Part shown: positions 1 through 6,785 of the stretch, one piece after another
Position numbering within the stretch: the stretch's first letter is position 1
How the letters are laid out: each line of letters begins with the position of its first letter
NCBI GenBank assembly: GCA_045604285.1
Contig: JAZUNS010000150.1
Coordinates: 1 to 10,252 of the forward strand
Direction: 5' to 3'
From: SIG636 sp045604285
Lineage (GTDB): Bacteria; Bacillota; Clostridia; Oscillospirales; CAG-382
Length of the DNA stretch: 10,252 nt
The notes under the pieces: generated by a model
The model's input: only the letters and a program-made list of their open reading frames with translations
Database searches by the model: none
What the model was told of the DNA's origin: nothing
Translations under genes and position numbers: made by a program

Positions 1-2
1 CA

Positions 3-572
3 TACCTTGCAACTGTTGCTGTTGCTTACGTTCCCGTTGCATTCGTTGTATTTGCTGAACACATCGCAGACCACAAGAACCTTTCTTCTATCATCGAAAG
101 AGATCTTCTTGAAAATCCCGGTCTCCACCGCACACTTCTCGGCGACGGTATCGGCTCTTTCGCAGGCGCATTCTTCGGCGGATGCCCCAACACAACGTAC
201 GGCGAAAGCGTTGGTTGCGTAGCTATCACCAAAAACGCTTCCGTTTACAGCATTATCGGTGCCGCAACGCTGGCAATACTTATCTCCTTCTTTACTCCTT
301 TCGTTGCTTTCGTTAACTCTATACCCTCCTGCGTAATGGGCGGTGTTTGTATGGCTCTTTACGGCTTTATCGCAGTAAGCGGTCTTAAGATGATAAAGAA
401 CGTTAACCTTGACGAAAACAAAAACCTGTTTGTAGTAAGTGCTATCCTTATTTCCGGTATCGGCGGTTTGTCCCTCACCTTCGGTAAGGTAACCCTCACC
501 ACTACGGCAGTTGCTCTTATCCTTGGTATAATTTCCAACCTTATCCTCTCCAAGGGCAAGACCGAAGAATAG
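3..572 (+). CDS. uraA: Uracil permease, UraA/PyrP type (NCS2 family), C-terminal part
   Basis: The gene enters from the left edge, so its start is missing; 189 residues up to the TAG are visible. The product is an inner-membrane proton-coupled nucleobase carrier that imports uracil for salvage. Visible family marks: the helix-8 segment with AEHIADHKNLSSI (Glu at visible residue 19), then GGCPNTTYGESVG, which matches the NTTYGE signature of helix 10 with the substrate-contacting Glu (visible residue 68). These are followed by the hydrophobic stretch around SIIGAATLAILISFF, the PSCVMGGVCMALYGFIAVSGLKMI segment region typical of UraA, and two final membrane helices ending in KGKTEE. The frame is open through the left edge, and the downstream ATG at 336 is internal, not a start. 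Uracil rather than xanthine is favoured by the GESVG motif and the short C-terminus; this is inference from family memory. It is followed by a hairpin terminator and converges with the copper ATPase operon. Confidence 0.9.
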   Translation, partial: YLATVAVAYVPVAFVVFAEHIADHKNLSSIIERDLLENPGLHRTLLGDGIGSFAGAFFGGCPNTTYGESVGCVAITKNASVYSIIGAATLAILISFFTPFVAFVNSIPSCVMGGVCMALYGFIAVSGLKMIKNVNLDENKNLFVVSAILISGIGGLSLTFGKVTLTTTAVALILGIISNLILSKGKTEE

Positions 573-630
573 TTCATTAAAATAGGCTGTACGCTAATGC
601 TTTGAATAATCAGCCCATTTACAAGTAAAG

Positions 631-670
631 AAACAGCAACCCTTCAACGTAAGTTGATCGGTTGCTGTTT
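631..670. terminator. Two-sided intrinsic terminator between convergent units
   Basis: An 11-bp perfect stem is formed by AAACAGCAACC (631-641) and GGTTGCTGTTT (660-670). Inside it sits a second short stem TCAAC/GTTGA with a GTAA loop, so the hairpin is nearly continuous. On the + strand it is followed by TTAATTTT; on the - strand by CTTTACTTG after the TTT of the stem. It lies about 58 nt after the permease stop and about 55 nt after the copper ATPase stop, so it probably ends both transcripts. The termination function is inferred from structure only. Confidence 0.8.
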
Positions 671-724
671 TAATTTTAAAATCTCTTACATATATTATTT
701 ATCTTCGCTTTTATAAAGCTATGC

Positions 725-2581
725 CTATTTTTTGTTTTTTAAAATCAGCTTTAATCTCAAGGCGTTACCAACAACCGTAAGCGAGCTCATACTCATTGCC
801 GCTGCAGAGATAGAAGGTGTTATTTCTATGCCCGTCGCAACCAAAGCACCTGCCGCCACGGGAATAAGAATTACGTTATATATCAGCGCCCAAAACAGAT
901 TTTGCTTAATAACCCGCAGGGTCTTTTTGCCTATGCGTACGCTTTCGGCAACTCGGTTTATACCGGGCTCCATCAGTACGACGTCTGCTGCGTCTGCAGC
1001 AATATCGCTGCTGCCCATTACGGATATGCCCAACGCCGCCGTGGCAAGGGCAGGGGCGTCGTTAACTCCGTCACCGACCATGGCCGTAATTTTGCCCTCA
1101 GAGGCGTATTTTTCAATATATGCAACCTTGTCCTGGGGCAGCAAACTTCCGTGGTGCTCCTCAATTTTTGCAGCCTCTGCCACGTAGGCGGCGGCGTTGT
1201 TGTTGTCCCCCGTAAGCATAACGGGTCTTATATTCCAAGACTTAAGTTTTTCTACAGTATCAACCGTATCGTCACGCAAACTGTCAGAAACCGCCGCAAG
1301 CCCAAGACACTTGCCCTCGCAGCCAAAAATCAACAAGGTTTTGCCCTGCTTTTCAAGGCGGTTGGCGTGCTCTTCATATTCGTTAAGCTTTATGTCCTGC
1401 TCGTCCATAAAACGGCGGTTCCCCGCATAGACGGTTTTCCCCTCAACTGTTGCCGAAACACCCTTGCCTGCATAGCTTTTAAAATCGCCTGCGTCAAGCT
1501 TTTTAACTCCGTCAAATGCCTTGCAAACCGCCTTTGCTACGGGGTGCGGGCTTAGACTTTCAACGGCGTAGGCAACCTCTTTTATATCGCCGTAGGTGTC
1601 GGTAAGCTCGGGCGCTCCTTTTGTAAGGGTGCCGGTTTTATCCAGCGCAAGACAAGTTACTTTGCCCGCACATTCCAGCGCCGCCGCATCCTTAAACAAA
1701 ATGCCCCGTTCAGCCGCTGCTCCCAGCGCAACCGTAATGGCAGAGGGCGTCGCAAGCCCCAAGGCGCAGGGGCAGGAAATTACCAATACCGATACACCGT
1801 GGGCAAAAGCGGCAGGCGCATCTCCAAGTATGATCCAAACTATTGCGGTAATTACTGCAAGGGACATAACCCCGGGTACAAAAACAGAGCTGACCTTGTC
1901 TGCTATCCGTGCAATGGGGGCTTTTGCCGCCGCTGCGTGCTCCATAAGCTTTATTATTCGGTTAACGGTAGTTTCTTCGCCAACCTTTTCGGCACGCACC
2001 GTAACTCTGCCTGCCATATTTACGCTGCCGCTTATAACGCTGTCACCGATAAGCTTGTCGGCGGGGATGCTTTCACCGGTAACGGCGCTTTCGTCAAAGG
2101 TTCCGCCGCCATCAATTACCGTGCCGTCAACGGCACAGCGCTCGCCCTCGGTTACCACAATAACGTCGCCTATAACAAGCTCTTCTGCGGCAATTCTTTG
2201 TTCTTTTCCGTCCCTTATAACCGTGGCTTCGGGTACGGAAAGGCTTATTATTTTTTCTACTGCCGATGCAGTACGTCGCTTTGCTCTGGCTTCTATATGC
2301 TTGCCCAGTGATATAAGGCAAAGTATCATGCCCGCTGCCTCAAAATAATAGGTACCTTCGCCTCTTATAAGGCTAACGATGCTGTAGGCAAGGGAAGCGG
2401 TAACGCCCGTTGCCACAAGGCTGTCCATATCGGGTCTAAGCCGTAAAAGACTGCGCCAGCCGTTTATGGGCATACGGTAACACAAAACCAAAATAGGCAA
2501 CAAAAATCCCCCCTGGATAAGCCCGTTTACCAAATGCTCCTCAGCAAAATCGGGCAGGGGGAATTTCATATGATGCGCCAT
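725..2581 (-). CDS. copA: Cu+-exporting P1B-type ATPase (CopA), main frame; true N-terminus lies upstream via -1 frameshift
   Basis: This is a P1B-1 copper pump that drives Cu+ out of the cytoplasm with ATP. Motifs, numbered from the ATG at 2581: actuator TGES (168-171), membrane CPC metal site (270-272), phosphorylation site DKTGT (Asp314), SPHP nucleotide-site histidine (346), hinge GDGVNDAP (503-510), and the Cu+-type helix 7 YN (568-569) and helix 8 MSMSS (596-600). The ATG at 2581 has no Shine-Dalgarno and gives a protein missing helix MA. The same frame stays open back to a stop near 2750 and, just before the ATG, encodes RIALSILFLIPLWYVA, a good first CopA helix. There is no ATG, GTG or TTG in that extension. 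The frame is joined to the preceding HMA gene by a -1 shift at an A10 run, giving a predicted 718-aa HMA-ATPase fusion. It is the last gene of the leftward operon. The family call is sure; the start is not. Confidence 0.93.
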   Translation of the reverse strand: MAHHMKFPLPDFAEEHLVNGLIQGGFLLPILVLCYRMPINGWRSLLRLRPDMDSLVATGVTASLAYSIVSLIRGEGTYYFEAAGMILCLISLGKHIEARAKRRTASAVEKIISLSVPEATVIRDGKEQRIAAEELVIGDVIVVTEGERCAVDGTVIDGGGTFDESAVTGESIPADKLIGDSVISGSVNMAGRVTVRAEKVGEETTVNRIIKLMEHAAAAKAPIARIADKVSSVFVPGVMSLAVITAIVWIILGDAPAAFAHGVSVLVISCPCALGLATPSAITVALGAAAERGILFKDAAALECAGKVTCLALDKTGTLTKGAPELTDTYGDIKEVAYAVESLSPHPVAKAVCKAFDGVKKLDAGDFKSYAGKGVSATVEGKTVYAGNRRFMDEQDIKLNEYEEHANRLEKQGKTLLIFGCEGKCLGLAAVSDSLRDDTVDTVEKLKSWNIRPVMLTGDNNNAAAYVAEAAKIEEHHGSLLPQDKVAYIEKYASEGKITAMVGDGVNDAPALATAALGISVMGSSDIAADAADVVLMEPGINRVAESVRIGKKTLRVIKQNLFWALIYNVILIPVAAGALVATGIEITPSISAAAMSMSSLTVVGNALRLKLILKNKK

Positions 2582-2664
2582 GGCAACGTACCAAAGGGGT
2601 ATAAGGAAGAGGATAGACAGCGCAATGCGCAGCCCACCCTTTTCTTTTTCATTGTTGCCGTCAG

Positions 2665-2880
2665 CTATTTTTTTTTTACAGCCGTGGGAAAACCGGCAGC
2701 CTTTACTGCCTTTGCAATCTGACGGGGGCTTATTTTGTCCTCGTCGTATTCAACCTCGGCGCTGTTGAGAAGAAGGGAAACCGCAACGGATTTTACCCCC
2801 TCAAGCTCGCCTATGGTTTTTTCAACTATAGCAGAGCAGGACGCACAGTGCATACCTTTTACTTCGAATTTTGCTGTCAT
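2665..2880 (-). CDS. copZ: Copper-binding HMA domain protein (CopZ-like chaperone / N-terminal domain of CopA)
   Basis: This 71-aa heavy-metal-associated domain is a small ferredoxin-like fold that carries Cu+ to the CopA pump. The metal loop GMHCASC (Cys12 and Cys15) is intact, and the rest follows the fold: VEKTIGELEGVKSVAVSLL, then AEVEYDEDKISPRQIAKAV and a final strand GFPTAV. The start ATG has a strong GGAGG (2889-2893) 8 nt upstream, and the gene begins 15 nt after the sufB stop, so it is co-transcribed. The protein ends in KKK encoded by an A10 run immediately before TAG. It can be read in two ways: as a stand-alone chaperone, or as the first domain of a CopA made by a -1 frame change at the A10 run. 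The two are not exclusive. The reading frame here differs from that of the ATPase. Confidence 0.9.
   Translation of the reverse strand: MTAKFEVKGMHCASCSAIVEKTIGELEGVKSVAVSLLLNSAEVEYDEDKISPRQIAKAVKAAGFPTAVKKK
2668..2677 (-). other. A10 slippery tract at the copZ/copA junction (candidate -1 frameshift or transcriptional slippage site)
   Basis: In the mRNA sense the HMA gene ends GTA AAA AAA AAA TAG, so ten A residues sit directly before the zero-frame stop. This contains the classic -1 heptamer A AAA AAA in the right phase. Slipping back one base converts TAG into ATA and continues as IADGNNEKEKGG into the ATPase frame. An RNA polymerase stutter adding one A would do the same. I see no strong stem-loop within the usual 5-9 nt downstream; the only one nearby is a weak GCGC-ATT-GCGC hairpin (2620-2630), which is too far away for the classic arrangement. 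An indel error in the homopolymer is the alternative. Confidence 0.6.
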
Positions 2881-2895
2881 TGTTCGTGCCTCCCT

Positions 2896-3822
2896 TTAAC
2901 TTAAAAAGCCTTCTATAATAACGGCTTCGGCTTCCTCTGCCGTAAGTCCCAGGCTTTGAAGCTTTAAAAGCTGTTCGTTGTTTATTCTGCCTATGGCGGC
3001 TTCGTGGATTATGGAAGCCTCGGCGCTGTTGGCTTGTATTTCGGGTATACTGCCAACTGCCGCCTTATCCATAATTATCGCATCACACTGTATGTGCGCG
3101 TTACAAGCGGTATTGCCCACTGCCTTGGGATGAAACATCTGAGAAGAGCTATCCTCTGCAACCGAGCGGGATACTATCTGCAGGCTGCTACCCTTGCCGT
3201 TAAGGAAAACCTCCATATCCGACTTAGCAATCTGATTGCCGTGGGTAACCAAACGCTCTGCCACGTTCATTCTGGCGGATTCCGCCAAATAAGCCACGGT
3301 GTTACGAACCGTAGAGGTGATGCCGCGTATCTGGGTAGACTCCATATCAAATACCGAATTTTCACCCAGCATTATAACCGTAGACGGGTTCATCACTGCG
3401 TCACCGCTGCCTTCGCCGTAGTGCTTTTCTACGTATTTAACCTTGCAATTTGCGCCGATCTTAAAGGTATGAATGCCGCTGTGACTGCTGCCGCAGCTTC
3501 CGCTGTTGCAAATACCGCAGCCTGCAACTATTTCCACCTCGGCACCGTCGCCTATGATAAAATCGTTGGCTACGGTCTCTTCAAGGCCGCTTTCGGTAAG
3601 AATAACGGGAATGTAGACGGATTCGCCCTTAGTGTTGGGCTTTATTATTATATCTATACCGCTGCCGTCTTCTTTAGTGCGTATATCGATATTTTCGGTT
3701 ATGTTTCTAACAGCCTTTTCGCCGTTTTTTCTTACGTTAACAGCGGCGCCCTTGGGCAGCTCCGGCATAGAGGCTATTACGTCAAGCAGCTTAAGGTCGC
3801 TGCCTAAAAGTTTATTGTTCAT
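2896..3822 (-). CDS. sufB: SufB/SufD-family Fe-S scaffold, short form (SmsB-like)
   Basis: This is a scaffold subunit on which iron-sulfur clusters are built together with the SufC ATPase. The 308-aa protein is much shorter than the canonical SufB (about 470-495 aa) and matches the minimal SufBC (SMS) systems known from methanogens and anaerobes. Numbering from the ATG at 3822 (subtract 4 from the TTG-based count): a Cys cluster GCGICNSGSC (Cys102, 105, 110) followed by His114 and His118; the beta-helix core through STVRNTVAYL; HPKAVGNTACNAHIQCDAI, whose Cys246 appears to align with the essential C405 of E. coli SufB; and IIHEAA (His273, Glu274), aligning with the SufB His-Glu pair. The start is chosen because GGAGG (3828-3832) lies 5 nt before this ATG and overlaps the alternative TTG at 3834. 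It lies 17 nt after sufC. No sufS, sufU or sufD is visible. Alignment to E. coli is from memory. Confidence 0.9.
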   Translation of the reverse strand: MNNKLLGSDLKLLDVIASMPELPKGAAVNVRKNGEKAVRNITENIDIRTKEDGSGIDIIIKPNTKGESVYIPVILTESGLEETVANDFIIGDGAEVEIVAGCGICNSGSCGSSHSGIHTFKIGANCKVKYVEKHYGEGSGDAVMNPSTVIMLGENSVFDMESTQIRGITSTVRNTVAYLAESARMNVAERLVTHGNQIAKSDMEVFLNGKGSSLQIVSRSVAEDSSSQMFHPKAVGNTACNAHIQCDAIIMDKAAVGSIPEIQANSAEASIIHEAAIGRINNEQLLKLQSLGLTAEEAEAVIIEGFLS

Positions 3823-3827
3823 ATGTT

Positions 3828-3832
3828 CCTCC
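3828..3832 (-). promoter_or_regulatory. Shine-Dalgarno that decides the sufB start
   Basis: GGAGG in the leftward mRNA is followed by a 5-nt spacer and ATG at 3822. An in-frame TTG at 3834 overlaps this site and would place it inside the coding region, so the ATG is the better start and the protein is 308 aa rather than 312. Confidence 0.8.
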
Positions 3833-3839
3833 AACCGTG

Positions 3840-4556
3840 TTACTTTTGAACCTTAATGCATTCTCTGCGGAAAAGCTCGGTAAGCTTTGGCAGTATCTCT
3901 TCCTTGGTGCCTATATCCTTAAGCTTGCCCTCGGCTATAACGGCTATTCTGTCTGCAGTTTGCATAACACGCTCCTGATGAGAGATTATCATCAAAGAAC
4001 CGCTGTTTTCTTTGCCAAGGGTACTAAAAGCGTTAACAAGCATATTAAACGACCAAATGTCAATGCCTGCTTCGGGCTCGTCATAAATTGCAACCTTAAG
4101 GCTGCGCACTAAAAGGGAAGCAACCTCAATGCGCTTAAGCTCGCCACCGGAAAGGGTAGCGTCCAAAGCTCTGTCCAGATAATCTGCGGCACAAAGCCCA
4201 ACCCTGGATAAAAAGCGGCAGCATTCAACGTCGCTTATCTCTCCGCCTGCCGCCAGGTTAAGCAGCCTTTTTACCGTAAGCCCCTTAAATCTGGGGGGCG
4301 CTTGGAAGGCATAGCCTATGCCAAGCTTTGCTTTTTCCGTTATATCAATATCCGTAACGTCCTTACCGTCAAGATATATCTTGCCGGAGGTAGGCTTTAT
4401 TATGCCCATAGCCAAACGGGCAAGGGTGCTTTTACCACCGCCGTTGGGCCCGGTTACAACCAAAATTTCTCCATCCTTAACCTCAAGGTTAAGGTCTTTA
4501 ACAATATCAACACCCGTATCGGGTACCGTAAAACAAACGTTTTCAAACTTCAGCAT
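3840..4556 (-). CDS. sufC: SufC-type ABC ATPase of Fe-S cluster assembly
   Basis: A soluble ABC ATPase that pairs with SufB/D-type scaffolds and drives conformational change during iron-sulfur cluster building; unlike transport ABC proteins it has no membrane partner. All ATPase motifs are present in 238 aa: Walker A GPNGGGKST (36-44), Q-loop FQAP (Gln85), signature LSGGELKR (135-142), Walker B VAIYDEPEAGID (Asp159, Glu160) and switch ISHQ (His193). The YDEPEAGID and LSGGELKRIE forms are characteristic of SufC. The ATG overlaps the end of the CpsB gene by 7 nt, and an AAGGAGA site (4568-4573) lies about 11 nt upstream, inside that gene, so translation is coupled to the polysaccharide module. 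The partner scaffold follows 17 nt later. The adjacent short SufB supports a minimal SufBC system; a general ABC transporter ATPase is unlikely. Confidence 0.93.
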   Translation of the reverse strand: MLKFENVCFTVPDTGVDIVKDLNLEVKDGEILVVTGPNGGGKSTLARLAMGIIKPTSGKIYLDGKDVTDIDITEKAKLGIGYAFQAPPRFKGLTVKRLLNLAAGGEISDVECCRFLSRVGLCAADYLDRALDATLSGGELKRIEVASLLVRSLKVAIYDEPEAGIDIWSFNMLVNAFSTLGKENSGSLMIISHQERVMQTADRIAVIAEGKLKDIGTKEEILPKLTELFRRECIKVQK

Positions 4557-5245
4557 TTTAAAAGTTTCTCCTTAGTGTATGCAAATGCATCATTTATATA
4601 TTCATCTCCCACGGCGTCTACCGCTGCCTTTAGCTGCTTTGCAAAGGCATAAGCATCGTTCAGGCTGTGGGTGTCGGTGCCAAGGGTAAACAAAAAGCCT
4701 TTTTTTACAAGCTTTTTAAGCTTTCGGCTATGTCTGCCGTCAAACGCACCTATGTTAACCTGTGCTCTGCACCCCATTGTAAAAAGCTCATCCAAAAGCC
4801 CGTGGTCAAGCAAAAACGGGTATCTTTCAATATGCGCCAAAACGGGGGTTATATCACAATTATAAATTAGCCGTTCTAAATTTTCTTCATCCCGTGCCGA
4901 AAGCTTCTTATCGTAGGGAAGCTCTGTCAGCATAATACCGTTTCCGTTAACGGTAAGCGGCATAAGGCTTTCGTTGTTAAAAAGCAGGGAAGTAACGTAA
5001 ACCTCTGCCCCCAAATAAAGCTTAGGCAGCTCTTTGCCCTCGGTATGCGCTTTAAGCAGGCTGTAGGAAAGGTCCCGCGCCTTGGTAAACTCCTCTACCG
5101 AACACTCGTTAGAGTAAAAGTGAGAGCTTAATACCAAATGATTTACTCCACATAGCTTTAATTCAGAAAGCGCCTTTACCGACTCTTCAACGGTTTTAAC
5201 CCCGTCGTCCATGCGGGGAAGTATATGGGTGTGAAAATCTACCAT
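4550..5245 (-). CDS. cpsB: CpsB/YwqE-type PHP-family protein-tyrosine phosphatase
   Basis: A metal-dependent (usually Mn) phosphatase of the PHP fold that dephosphorylates the BY-kinase CpsD and so controls capsule or exopolysaccharide output. Metal-ligand motifs, numbered from the ATG at 5245 (231 aa): DFHTHILPRMDDG (His5, His7, Asp13/14), SSHF (His42), GAEVY (Glu81), LTELP (Glu108), LAHIERY (His138) and GTDTH (Asp191, His193). This is the complete set expected for the family. The ATG at 5245 is preferred over a TTG at 5275, because family members begin at this DxHxH strand and the TTG lies inside the kinase gene. The Shine-Dalgarno is weak (GAGGA at 5260-5264, 14 nt away), so coupling to the kinase stop 7 nt upstream is likely. 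Its end overlaps sufC by 7 nt. Confidence 0.92.
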   Translation of the reverse strand: MVDFHTHILPRMDDGVKTVEESVKALSELKLCGVNHLVLSSHFYSNECSVEEFTKARDLSYSLLKAHTEGKELPKLYLGAEVYVTSLLFNNESLMPLTVNGNGIMLTELPYDKKLSARDEENLERLIYNCDITPVLAHIERYPFLLDHGLLDELFTMGCRAQVNIGAFDGRHSRKLKKLVKKGFLFTLGTDTHSLNDAYAFAKQLKAAVDAVGDEYINDAFAYTKEKLLKC

Positions 5246-5252
5246 AGCGCTA

Positions 5253-6011
5253 CTATTTATCCTCGGCTTTGTCAAGGGGCGCAGGCTCTTCGTTTATCTT
5301 ATCCATATATTTACCCATGCTCTTGTACTTGCGGGTAACCGTCTCGCTGGAGCAGTTAACCACAACGCCCAAAACCTTGGCGTTGATAAACTGAAGCTTG
5401 GAAAGTGCTTGCTCCATCTCGCCGTGGGTAGAATAATTCTGCCTTACAACCAACACCATACCGTCAGATATTTTTATAAGAGGCAGTGCGTCTGCAACTA
5501 CGTTTATGGGCGGGGTATCTATAATTATATACTCATATCGTTCCGACAGAGTATCAAGCATCCTTTGCATACGGTCGCTTGCAAGCATTTCGGAAGGGTT
5601 GGGCGCAATAAGCCCCGAAGACAAAACGTCAAGATTTTCAAAACGGGATTTTTGTATAGCTTCATCCAAGGTTGCCAAGCCGCTAAGCACGTTGGAAACG
5701 CCCACGTTGTTGCTAAGCCCCAAGGCTCTGTGCATACGGGGCTTTCTAAGGTCGCAGTCTATAAGCAAAACTTTGGAATACGCCCTGGAAAACGAAACCG
5801 CTACGTTAAGTGCGGTGGTGCTTTTGCCTTCAGAGGGGATGGCACTTGTAAATACCAGCCTGCGACAGCCCTCTTTCATAACCGAAAGAGCAATATTGGT
5901 TCGGATAGCCTTGTAAGCCTCCTTAACCGAAAACATAAGCGGAGTTTCGTTATCGTTACCGTAGGCAGAGTATTTGTTTACGTAAGCCTTGTCTTTTTTG
6001 CCGAAAAACAT
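5253..6011 (-). CDS. cpsD: CpsD/YwqD-type bacterial tyrosine kinase (BY-kinase) cytoplasmic domain
   Basis: A P-loop autokinase that works with the membrane adaptor CpsC to regulate polysaccharide polymerisation and export. In 252 aa it shows the kinase-specific Walker A SAIPSEGKST (56-65), Walker A' VLLIDCDLRKP (81-91; Asp85, Asp87) and Walker B YIIIDTPP (161-168). The region around residues 28-40 (VKEAYKAIRTNIA) matches the EAYRxxRTNI oligomerisation motif. The C-terminus is unusual: instead of a dense tyrosine cluster it has only Tyr229 and Tyr235 within RKYKSMGKYMDK, then an acidic tail. ATG 6011 has GGAGG (6020-6024) 8 nt upstream. It lies 15 nt after cpsC and 7 nt before cpsB. Active ATP binding is supported by sequence; kinase output depends on where the substrate tyrosines are. 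Confidence 0.93.
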   Translation of the reverse strand: MFFGKKDKAYVNKYSAYGNDNETPLMFSVKEAYKAIRTNIALSVMKEGCRRLVFTSAIPSEGKSTTALNVAVSFSRAYSKVLLIDCDLRKPRMHRALGLSNNVGVSNVLSGLATLDEAIQKSRFENLDVLSSGLIAPNPSEMLASDRMQRMLDTLSERYEYIIIDTPPINVVADALPLIKISDGMVLVVRQNYSTHGEMEQALSKLQFINAKVLGVVVNCSSETVTRKYKSMGKYMDKINEEPAPLDKAEDK

Positions 6012-6026
6012 AACGTGTACCTCCCT

Positions 6027-6761
6027 TTATTTTCTGCGTCCGCGTCTGTATCTGTTGTAATACTTGTACTTGTCCTGAGCGCCGGAGGCTTTGCTGTCAA
6101 ACATAGGCACGGTACCCAAAACCGGCAGATTGTAGCGCTCCTTTATTTCCGAAGAATTCCTCAATCTGTAATCGTACAGATCTTTTATAAACGCAATAAA
6201 AAACACCAAAACAGCCCCAAAAACAAAGCCGATAATTACGCTTTTTTTGTAGGATACCGAGCTTACGCCGGTAATTCTTGCATCTTCAACGACCTTAACT
6301 GCGGCAACGCCGAATTCTTTGTTAAGGTATTTAGGTGCAGACTGCGCCACCGCCTTTGCTATATCGTGGGCAAGGTCGCGGTCGGTATTATAAACGCGCA
6401 CGTAAATAATCTCGGTTTCGTTCTTACTGCCTATGGCAAGTGCGTTGTGTATACCGTTGGGGGTAATTTTCTGCTGGTCTTCTTCGCTTAAAAAGCCGTG
6501 AACCTCGTTGCTGTACTTTACGGTCTTAAACATTTCTATATAAGTAGAAACATAGTTTCTTTCCGCAGAAATGCCGGAGGAAAGGGTGCCGTCCTCTTTA
6601 AAAACCGTGTTTACGTAAAGCTCTGTATACGCCGTATAGACAGGAATAGTATTGTTCTTTTTGTAATAATACATTGCAGCAGAGCATAAAAGCGCAACCG
6701 CAAGCATTATAAGAAAATTTTTCCTTAAAAGCTTTATAATCTTTTCTATACTGAAGTTCAT
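6027..6761 (-). CDS. cpsC: CpsC/Wzz-type polysaccharide chain-length adaptor
   Basis: A membrane protein of the Wzz/CapA co-polymerase family that sets polysaccharide chain length and activates the separate CpsD kinase. It has 244 aa with two membrane helices, about residues 15-33 and 174-193, a hydrophilic extracellular domain between them, and a cytoplasmic tail after the second. The tail contains RYNLPVLGTVP, the usual end motif of the family that contacts the kinase. It ends with a very basic, tyrosine-rich stretch KYKYYNRYRRGRRK (Tyr232, 234, 235, 238), which is odd because such clusters normally sit on the kinase. ATG 6761 has a strong AGGAGA (6769-6774) 7 nt upstream. It lies 24 nt after the dehydratase gene and 15 nt before cpsD. 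A stand-alone kinase and adaptor is the Firmicute arrangement. Confidence 0.92.
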   Translation of the reverse strand: MNFSIEKIIKLLRKNFLIMLAVALLCSAAMYYYKKNNTIPVYTAYTELYVNTVFKEDGTLSSGISAERNYVSTYIEMFKTVKYSNEVHGFLSEEDQQKITPNGIHNALAIGSKNETEIIYVRVYNTDRDLAHDIAKAVAQSAPKYLNKEFGVAAVKVVEDARITGVSSVSYKKSVIIGFVFGAVLVFFIAFIKDLYDYRLRNSSEIKERYNLPVLGTVPMFDSKASGAQDKYKYYNRYRRGRRK

Positions 6762-6785
6762 AGCTTCTTCTCCTGCTTTACTTTA

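Noticed and set aside
585..615. GGCTG...CAGCC hairpin after the permease gene
   Set aside because: Only 5 bp with a 21-nt loop and no T-run; the hairpin at 631-670 is a far better terminator.
902..1555. 217-aa + strand ORF inside the copper ATPase gene
   Set aside because: It lies wholly antisense to a well-supported CopA frame carrying all its catalytic motifs; its protein has no recognisable domain and is a frame shadow.
3004..3807. 267-aa + strand ORF antisense to sufB
   Set aside because: Low-complexity Tyr/Asn/Ala composition without domains, fully covered by the sufB coding strand.
5246..5275. TTG start for the CpsB phosphatase
   Set aside because: It would add ten residues unlike the family N-terminus and overlap the kinase gene; ATG 5245 begins exactly at the conserved VDFHTH strand.
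5409..6491. 360-aa + strand ORF across cpsD and cpsC
   Set aside because: It crosses two real genes on the opposite strand, is rich in His/Arg/Tyr as expected for a shadow, and has no family motif.
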